Source of the DNA: Rummeliibacillus pycnus | GTDB taxonomy: Bacteria > Bacillota > Bacilli > Bacillales_A > Planococcaceae | Direction: 5' to 3' | DNA: 64,000 nt | NCBI RefSeq assembly: GCF_002884495.1 | Contig: NZ_KZ614145.1 | Coordinates: forward strand, 3,300,423-3,364,422 | Shown: positions 53,858 through 64,000 of the stretch, one piece after another | How positions within the stretch are numbered: the stretch's first letter is position 1 | Layout of the letters: the number at the start of each line of letters is the position of its first letter | Notes under the pieces: generated by a model | Told to the model about the DNA's origin: nothing | What the model saw: only the letters and a program-made list of their open reading frames with translations | Database searches by the model: none | Program-made: the position numbers and the translations under genes

Positions 53858-53879
53858 GTAACGGCGGTTGTCTTTTAAT
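53846..53879 (+). terminator. Terminator after the serine recombinase gene
   Basis: GGCAATCGCT pairs with GGCGGTTGTC (with G-T pairs) across a seven-base loop, followed by TTTTAATTTT; it overlaps the stop codon. Confidence 0.75.
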
Positions 53880-54165
53880 TTTCCCCAAGCACGCCGCCCG
53901 ATACCGTCTCGTCAGAGGTTCAATGCTTGCGAATAATATTTTAAAATCTCGAAGGTTAATTCAGTCTGCAGTATGTATTGCCGGTCGATAGAATGGATAA
54001 TCTCGGAGTTTCTTCTATTATATGTATCGCTGTCTTTTCGTCATAATTTCGTCAGCTATATTTTCATTTCTGTAAAATTATAACACGCCTGTCATCGACT
54101 AAAAAGCCTATTTTAAAGGTGATTTGTTGCAGGTATAATAGCGTTCGAAAGGCGGTGAGTATACG
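53858..54165. other. Gap before the attR-proximal regulator gene
   Basis: 308 bases: the recombinase terminator at the left, then unassigned DNA, and at the right AAAGGTGATTTGTTG (54115-54129) just before a TATAAT (54135-54140). The same 15-mer recurs after the next gene at 54506-54520. Confidence 0.45.
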
Positions 54166-54489
54166 GTGATGGAAACATATACACTAAAAGATACTTCGGA
54201 TAGACTCGGAATCGCACCAAGTACTCTTAATGATCGAGCAAAGGTGATGGAGGAAGTGGTGCCAGGTTATGCTAGATTAAACGGAAAACGTTGTTTTAAT
54301 GAAAAGGAAATAAAAGTTATGGCTTATGTAGGTGATTTGCTAGAAAAACAGAGCGGAAGAAAAGACATAAAGTTAGCTTGCGAAAAGGCGAAAGAGATAT
54401 ATTATACCGATGTTAATGTAGAAGAAGCAAAACGAAAGTTAAAAGAGGTTATGAATATGTCGCAGGAGATTATCGATTTATTAAAATAA
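54166..54489 (+). CDS. MerR-like HTH protein next to attR, possible excisionase
   Basis: 107 residues from GTG 54166, with AAAGGCGGTGAG at good distance; ATG 54169 is an alternative. The N-terminal winged HTH is MerR/HTH_17-like (YTLKDTSDRLGIAPSTLNDRAKVMEE, then NGKRCFNEKEIKVMAYV), followed by a helical tail. Location within 160 bases of attR, and flanking 15-bp repeats, suggest a recombination directionality factor or late regulator. Not proven. Confidence 0.65.
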   Translation: MMETYTLKDTSDRLGIAPSTLNDRAKVMEEVVPGYARLNGKRCFNEKEIKVMAYVGDLLEKQSGRKDIKLACEKAKEIYYTDVNVEEAKRKLKEVMNMSQEIIDLLK

Positions 54490-54611
54490 TACATAGCAAT
54501 TATTGAAAGGTGATTTGTTGTAAAACGCCACTTTGCGTGCTACAATTGATTTACAAAAATTTCGAATATAATTGAAATGCATATTTTATGATAAATCCGC
54601 TCAGTAGCGTA

Positions 54612-54632
54612 GGAATCAACGTCATATCAGCG
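54612..54632 (+). repeat. Integrase arm-type site, right
   Basis: 21 bases starting GGAATCAACGTCATATCA, the partner of 38140-38160 with two differences; a further TATCAACG lies at 54637-54644 just before attR. Confidence 0.65.
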
Positions 54633-54645
54633 TAGTATCAACGGT

Positions 54646-54737
54646 TCTCTGTACGTATCGTAAACGAAGTAGACCACGTTAACCGCGTACTGTATGATAT
54701 TACTTCTAAGCCACCAGCTACTATTGAGTGGGAATAG
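54646..54737 (+). repeat. attR: 92-bp duplicate of the guaA 3' end
   Basis: Identical to 38018-38109, encoding a displaced copy of the last GuaA residues including IEWE and the TAG stop. This is the original chromosomal end of guaA, now a fragment. Confidence 0.95.
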
Positions 54738-54793
54738 GGTTTGTAATGTTTAAAGTAAATATTTCTAAGTAGAAGCATACAGACTATTTTTAA

Positions 54794-54842
54794 ATACGCT
54801 CTCTTATTTACACCATTTTGTAGATGAGAGGGCGTTTTTGTT
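54794..54842 (+). terminator. Original guaA terminator, now beyond attR
   Basis: ACGCTCTC pairs with GAGAGGGCGT across a partly paired loop and is followed by TTTTTGTTTTT. It lies 60 bases after the displaced guaA end. Confidence 0.75.
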
Positions 54843-54926
54843 TTTAAGAAAAGTGGCTATTGAATAGAAAACCAAATTGATTGTCGATGGTTTATTAATA
54901 AGTTAATTATTCTAGGAGTTAGTAAA

Positions 54927-55163
54927 ATGGGGTTAAAAGTATTATTAGCCATATTTGCAATTATGGGCTTTGCTTTGATGTTCTTTGGTGTATTTGGAAA
55001 GAAAAAGGATATAGATAATTTATATGTTGGAACTTCATCGAGTATATTTGAATTAATCGTAGATTTTGTTTATGTACTTTCTTCAACGCTACTAAAACGT
55101 ATGATTATTTTCGTTTTAGGGTTAATTACGGTTGTTTTTACAATGGGTGTGTTTTTATCCTAG
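54927..55163 (+). CDS. Small two- to three-helix membrane protein
   Basis: 78 residues after TAGGAGTTAGTAAA. Hydrophobic segments near residues 4-24, 40-57 and 58-77. No family recognised. It is outside the element, with a terminator following. Confidence 0.6.
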   Translation: MGLKVLLAIFAIMGFALMFFGVFGKKKDIDNLYVGTSSSIFELIVDFVYVLSSTLLKRMIIFVLGLITVVFTMGVFLS

Positions 55164-55213
55164 TGGAAAATAATCATTAAAAAGAGTTTGGGAAAAAAGT
55201 ATTTTAGCTAATG

Positions 55214-55272
55214 AAAAATCCGAACTATAATGTGAAATTCTATTTAAAATTTCACATTTGTTCGGATTTTCT
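55214..55272 (+). terminator. Terminator
   Basis: AAAATCCGAAC ... GTTCGGATTTT with an inner GTGAAAT/ATTTCAC stem; T-rich tail. Confidence 0.8.
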
Positions 55273-55362
55273 CAAAGAAAGATACTTTATGAAATTGATT
55301 CTATTAAGTTCAATTATTCGGCCTTGGGAGGGACTAATTTTGTTCTGTCCCAGCCCCTTTTT

Positions 55363-55989
55363 CTAGTTTTTAATCGTAACACCAAGCATCATTGCAATTG
55401 CAGCTGCTTGATCAAAGCGAATGGATAATCCCTTTGCTAAGTTAGGTGATAATTTTATATCGATAAAATCACAAGTTGAAAAATCGAGATTATTTAATTT
55501 GCTATCTGTAAAATCTGCTAATTGTAAATTACATTTTAAAAAATTTACTTTATCAAAATGAACATCTTGAAAGTATGTATCGCCTAATTGATTTTCTTCA
55601 AAGGATACTAGGTTCATCTTACTTTCGGAGAAAATAGAATAATTCATCAAACAATCCTGCCATAAAATATTTTTGAATTTGCTACCGATAAATTGTGAAC
55701 CTATTAATTTACATGAGTGAAACTGACAACGATAAAATATTGATTTGTTAAAATCGAAGTTAGATAGATCACATTTCATGAAAATGATATCTAAGAATTC
55801 CATTTGAGTAAAATCGTTTGTTAAGAATCGACAATTGTCAAACTGTACTTCCTGTAATTGTTTTCTTCCAAATCGACAATCAATTTCACAATCGATTAAG
55901 TATGTATTATCTTCGATTTCTTCGAGCATAATAAAATCATTCTGTATGGTTTGATGATAGTTTGTTGATGGTTCTATAATTTTGTGCAT
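55363..55989 (-). CDS. Pentapeptide-repeat protein
   Basis: 208 residues from ATG 55989, preceded by GAGGTGA. Most of the protein is built of A(D/N)LxF-like five-residue repeats (CDLSNFDFNKSIFYRCQFHSC, CNLQLADFTDSKLNNLDFSTCDF), predicting a quadrilateral beta-helix. Some such proteins mimic DNA and protect gyrase from quinolones, but most have no known role. Monocistronic; it lies opposite to the pbuG riboswitch. Confidence 0.85.
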   Translation of the reverse strand: MHKIIEPSTNYHQTIQNDFIMLEEIEDNTYLIDCEIDCRFGRKQLQEVQFDNCRFLTNDFTQMEFLDIIFMKCDLSNFDFNKSIFYRCQFHSCKLIGSQFIGSKFKNILWQDCLMNYSIFSESKMNLVSFEENQLGDTYFQDVHFDKVNFLKCNLQLADFTDSKLNNLDFSTCDFIDIKLSPNLAKGLSIRFDQAAAIAMMLGVTIKN

Positions 55990-56189
55990 TAAAATCACCT
56001 CGCTAATTGTTATCTAGTAAGTATAGTGTCACATATTGCTGAGAAAAGTAAAATATTATTGGTAGCTTAAGACAGTTACGTTAATGATAGGTTTATACAC
56101 GAACTATTGTTAAAGAAAATAAAGAAACGTTCGGAAAAAGTATTGAAATGATAATAGAAGCATGCTATATTATCAGAGTAAATTAAATA

Positions 56190-56362
56190 ACGTCGTCGTA
56201 TAATGTCGGGAATATGGCCCGAGAGTTTCTACCGAGTTACCGTAAATGACTTGACTACGATTTATGAGAAGGTCATACCTTCTTTTAATCTTTGCAAATT
56301 TGAAAAAATGATTGTAAAGAATCGTAGGCAGTCGACTTAAAAGAAGTTGATTGTCTTTTTTA
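56190..56362 (+). promoter_or_regulatory. Guanine (purine) riboswitch of pbuG
   Basis: The aptamer (about 56192-56264) shows GTCGTATAATGTCGGG, AATATGGCCCGAGAG, the core GTTTCTACCG, ACCGTAAATGACTTGACTACG with the specificity C. Terminator 56327-56362: GGCAGTCGACTT pairs with AAGTTGATTGTC and is followed by TTTTTTATT. Same ligand class as the guaA switch. Confidence 0.93.
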
Positions 56363-56406
56363 TTCTCACAGACGTATAAGACGGCATACGGAGGATTAAT
56401 GTAATC

Positions 56407-57741
56407 ATGAAAAAATATTTCCAATTTGAAGAACTTGGCACCAATTACCGCCGAGAGATAATTGGTGGCGTCACAACATTCTTAGCAATGGCATATATTT
56501 TAGCGTTAAATCCACTTATTTTAACGTTAGCAGATGTAAAAGATTTACCTGCTGCAATGCGTATGGATCACGGTTCAGTTTTTGTCGCAACAGCTTTAGC
56601 AGCAGCAGTTGGTTCATTTATTATGGGATTTGTTGCTAGATATCCAATTGGTTTAGCACCAGGTATGGGGCTTAACGCATTCTTTGCATACACAGTTATA
56701 TTAACTTACCATATTCCATGGCAAACAGGTTTAACTGGCGTATTCTTCTCAGGTGTAATCTTTATTATTCTTTCATTAACAGGTGTTCGTGAAACAATTA
56801 TTAATGCTATTCCTGTTCAACTTAAATATGCTGTTTCTGCAGGTATTGGTTTATTTATAACATTTGTTGGTTTAAAAAATGCAGGTATCGTTGTAGCGAG
56901 CAAAAGTACATTCGTTACTCTTGGGGATTTTACGGATGGTAATGTTTTATTAGCAATTGCAGGTATTTTCATTACAGTTATTTTATTAGCACGTAAAGTA
57001 AAAGCTGGTATATTCTACGGAATGATTATCACAGCTATAATCGGTATGATTTTCGGTTTAGTAGAAGTGCCAAAAGCAGTTGTTTCATCAATCCCAAGTG
57101 TATCTCCAACTTTTGGGGTTGCATTACAGCCAATTATTCATGATCCGTCTTCATTATTTAATGTGAAATTCTTAGTAGTTGTATTAACATTCTTATTTGT
57201 AGATTTCTTTGATACAGCAGGTACTTTAATGGCTGTAGCAAACCAAGCAGGATTAGTAAAAGATAACAAATTACCACGTGCGGGTAAAGCTTTATTAGCA
57301 GATGCGTTAGGCACTACAGTAGGTTCTATCTTTGGTACTTCAACTACTACTGCTTATGTAGAATCTACAGCAGGTGTTGGTGCAGGTGCACGTTCTGGTT
57401 TTGCCGCAGTTGTAATTGGTGTGCTATTCTTACTAGCACTATTCTTCTCACCATTATTAAGTGTCGTAACAACAGCTGTAACAACTCCAGCACTTGTTAT
57501 TGTAGGGGTAATGATGGCATCATCTTTACGATTAATTGAATGGGATAAATTCGAAATTGCAGTTCCAGCATTTATGACAATGTTCATGATGCCGATGGGT
57601 TACAGTATTGCTTCTGGTATTGCGGTTGGATTTATCTTCTATCCAATTACAATGTTGCTTGCAGGACGCAAAAAAGAAGTTCATCCATTAATGTATGTTT
57701 TATTCTTCGTATTCCTTGCTTACTTCATTTGGGTGAGATAG
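56407..57741 (+). CDS. pbuG: Hypoxanthine/guanine permease
   Basis: 444 residues after GGAGGATTAATGTAATC. NCS2 AzgA/PbuG type: NYRREIIGGVTTFLAMAYILALNP, PIGLAPGMGLNAFFAYTV, DFFDTAGTLMAVANQAGL and GTSTTTAYVESTAGVGAGARSG; about 12-14 membrane helices. Imports purine bases; guanine riboswitch control closes the feedback loop with guaA. Confidence 0.93.
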   Translation: MKKYFQFEELGTNYRREIIGGVTTFLAMAYILALNPLILTLADVKDLPAAMRMDHGSVFVATALAAAVGSFIMGFVARYPIGLAPGMGLNAFFAYTVILTYHIPWQTGLTGVFFSGVIFIILSLTGVRETIINAIPVQLKYAVSAGIGLFITFVGLKNAGIVVASKSTFVTLGDFTDGNVLLAIAGIFITVILLARKVKAGIFYGMIITAIIGMIFGLVEVPKAVVSSIPSVSPTFGVALQPIIHDPSSLFNVKFLVVVLTFLFVDFFDTAGTLMAVANQAGLVKDNKLPRAGKALLADALGTTVGSIFGTSTTTAYVESTAGVGAGARSGFAAVVIGVLFLLALFFSPLLSVVTTAVTTPALVIVGVMMASSLRLIEWDKFEIAVPAFMTMFMMPMGYSIASGIAVGFIFYPITMLLAGRKKEVHPLMYVLFFVFLAYFIWVR

Positions 57742-57756
57742 TTTTAAGATGGTTAA

Positions 57757-57788
57757 GCAGCTTTCCTTTTAGGAAAGCTGCTTTTTTG
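57757..57788 (+). terminator. Terminator after pbuG
   Basis: AAGCAGCTTTCC pairs with GGAAAGCTGCTT followed by TTTT. Confidence 0.88.
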
Positions 57789-57848
57789 TTCTTATAATAG
57801 AAGGGAATTTAAGATTTTATTAAAGTATAAAAATTTTATATAAAAACA

Positions 57849-57972
57849 TTGACAACTAGTTAATAGAGGAGTATAGTTATCAACGTTGACTCGTTAGAGA
57901 AACAAAAGTGAAATAAGACTTAAAACTTCTGATAAAAAAGTTCTTGACTTTATAAAACAGAAGTGATAAGAT
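57849..57972 (+). promoter_or_regulatory. Tandem rrn promoters P1 and P2
   Basis: P1: TTGACA (57849-57854), 17 bases, TATAGT (57872-57877). P2: TTGACT (57944-57949), 17 bases, TAAGAT (57967-57972). Both have ideal spacing, as usual for rRNA operons; a leader of about 150 bases with an antitermination-like box follows. Confidence 0.85.
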
Positions 57973-58129
57973 ATAAAAGTCGTTAAGATAACGACTTGAT
58001 ATGAACCTTGAAAACTGAACAAGCAAACGTTAATCAATAAACTTTGATCGCTAACTTCTGTTAGTGACAAGGACAAAATGTTATCAATAGATAACGCTAG
58101 CAAAGCAAATGAGCTTTCAAACTTTACTT

Positions 58130-62920
<4,791 letters not shown>

Positions 62921-62975
62921 AGTTCTTAAGAACTTCAATGAGTGTTTATCCAGTTTTGAGAGAACAATCTCAATA

Positions 62976-63092
62976 GTCTAGTAATGATGGCAAAGAGGTC
63001 ACACCTGTTCCCATGCCGAACACAGAAGTTAAGCTCTTTAGCGCCAATGGTAGTTGGGGGCTGTCCCCCTGCGAGAGTAGGACGTTGCTAGG
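62976..63092 (+). rRNA. rrf: 5S ribosomal RNA
   Basis: About 117 bases with the closing helix CTAGTAA/TTGCTAG, AGAGGTCACACCTGTTCCCATGCCGAACACAG core and GAGAGTAGGACGTTGC end. Standard 16S-23S-5S order. Confidence 0.95.
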
Positions 63093-63099
63093 CACACTT

Positions 63100-63136
63100 A
63101 AAGCACAACTGATGATTCAGTTGTGCTTTTTTATTT
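63100..63136 (+). terminator. rrn terminator
   Basis: AAAGCACAACTGA / TCAGTTGTGCTTT perfect stem followed by a T run. Confidence 0.92.
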
Positions 63137-63460
63137 TGTAGAATTTGCAAACTCTTTGCTATGCGAGGTACTAAAAGCTTTTAGCTACTTTTAGCTATGA
63201 ACAATAAAAAAACTGGTCGTACAATTGAGTAAGGTTTAGCCAACCGACTCTATACGAAAGGGGATCCGGATCCAACTGGATAATAAAAGTTTAGCCAAAC
63301 AACATGGAATTGTAAGTAGCACATTGTTTTTGTACCGAAATATAGAAGACAGATTGTATATGGAAAAATAAAAACATGTAGGAAAAATATTATGCCGGCT
63401 TGTCCGGACCATATTCATGTGTTGGTAATATTTCATAAAAAATATCAGTATTAAGTTTCA
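63137..63460 (+). pseudogene. Degraded IS200/IS605-like transposase (TnpA) remains
   Basis: No intact gene. A frame around 63391-63450 reads MPACPDHIHVLVIFHKKYQY before a stop; DHIHVL with a hydrophobic strand and the K-Y-S/Q-like tail resemble the HUH core of IS200/IS605 TnpA, in which His-x-His binds the catalytic metal. Upstream frames are broken by stops. Similarity is by eye only and the rest of the transposase is not recognisable. Confidence 0.35.
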
Positions 63461-64000
63461 TAGCTAATAAACAGCTTATGACCGTGGAGCAAATGACACA
63501 TTGGAAGGGTATTTATGATTGTGGAATTATTGATATAAGAGAATATTTCAACTTAGTAAAAAAAGTAGTGGATAAAAACAATGGTTCTTAATAATGAAAA
63601 ATGGTTTAATATTTTTAAATTCTTTTACAAGTAGCTTTCGAAAATCTTTTTCCTTTTGTTCAACTATGATATGTCACTGATGGAAGTACATCAATATTTT
63701 AAATATCTCATTTAAAGATGATAGTATTCATAAATCAAAATATAATAAAAACAGACCAATCTACACTGCAACAGTTTTTAAAAACTCCTATTCTTGTTTT
63801 GGTAATTATCTTGCTAGAGAAAAGAAAATAAGTTTTTAACTATTGTACATACAGATTATTCAGAATTGATGTTTTGAATGAATTTAGCACCCTTTACAGA
63901 AAGAAGAAAGAGCATTGTGAATATTCAAAATTCAGATAAGGGAATCATTTTTAAAAGATATAAAAGCATTACTTACTTAATACCAAGGTGAAGACGGGTT
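63461..64000. other. Gene-poor end of window
   Basis: AT-rich, no ORF over 60 codons. A short frame from ATG 63478 (MTVEQMTHWKGIYDCGIIDI, about 36 codons) could be a further remnant. Nothing else is supported. Confidence 0.4.

Larger units (their letters stand above)
38018..54737. mobile_element. Integrated mobile element of about 16.6 kb at guaA
   Basis: Bounded by the 92-bp direct repeats; one repeat unit plus the interior is 16,628 bp. It carries an integrase next to attL, a cI-like repressor with operators, FtsK/TcpA, a replication-relaxation protein, an AEP primase, phage tail-type genes and a serine recombinase. Codons such as GCG, CGC and ACG are much more frequent than in the flanking genes, and intergenic DNA is short, both signs of transfer. 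Beyond the right repeat the terminator expected for guaA is found, confirming the insertion model. Class (ICE, IME, prophage remnant or satellite) is not settled. Confidence 0.93.

Overview
The window comes from a low-GC Gram-positive chromosome. The 16S rRNA, the S-box and guanine riboswitches, strong AAGGAGG ribosome binding sites and frequent TTG/GTG starts point to Bacillales, most likely Planococcaceae (Rummeliibacillus/Lysinibacillus/Kurthia-like). No database search was possible, so this placement is recognition only.

Layout. 1-9 kb: end of an EndoQ-like PHP nuclease, a nucleoside-hydrolase-like protein with altered metal-site residues, an OatA-type acyltransferase, a Na+/H+ antiporter, hemY/cgoX and a class A sortase. 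8.8-14.5 kb: a SAM-I riboswitch operon (yitJ-metH) for methionine synthesis. 14.5-21 kb: sigma-54, a membrane-lipid desaturase (des), bioY-bioD-bioA, and desR without an adjacent desK. 21-27.5 kb: proline dehydrogenase, a FetAB-type ABC exporter, ogt and pncB-nadE. 27.8-31.8 kb: a nosL-nosD-nosL-nosY-nosF copper-maturation type operon with no nosZ in the window. 31.9-36.3 kb: a moxR/DUF58/transglutaminase operon. 36.3-38.1 kb: guanine-riboswitch-controlled guaA.

38.0-54.7 kb: an integrated element of about 16.6 kb sits in the 3' end of guaA. It is bounded by perfect 92-bp direct repeats of the last part of guaA, with a 21-bp arm-type repeat just inside each end. It carries a tyrosine integrase, a cI-like repressor facing three 17-bp operators, an FtsK/TcpA-type DNA pump, a replication-relaxation protein, a two-helix pilin-like membrane protein, an AEP-type primase and several small genes. 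It also carries a phage tail tape-measure protein followed by a 54-residue truncated tail (XkdP/LysM-type) N-terminus and a phage small-terminase-like HTH protein, plus a serine recombinase. No capsid, portal, large terminase or lysis gene is recognisable. The roughly 7-kb block holding the tail-type genes is bracketed by near-identical 51/52-bp inverted repeats, and the serine recombinase lies directly outside the right-hand repeat. This suggests an invertible or separately mobile module. It is the most unusual part of the window.

54.7-64 kb: the original downstream flank of guaA, a small membrane protein, a pentapeptide-repeat protein, pbuG under a second guanine riboswitch, then a complete rrn operon (tandem promoters, 16S-23S-5S, no tRNA in the spacer). 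The window ends in a gene-poor stretch with degraded IS200/IS605-like transposase remains.
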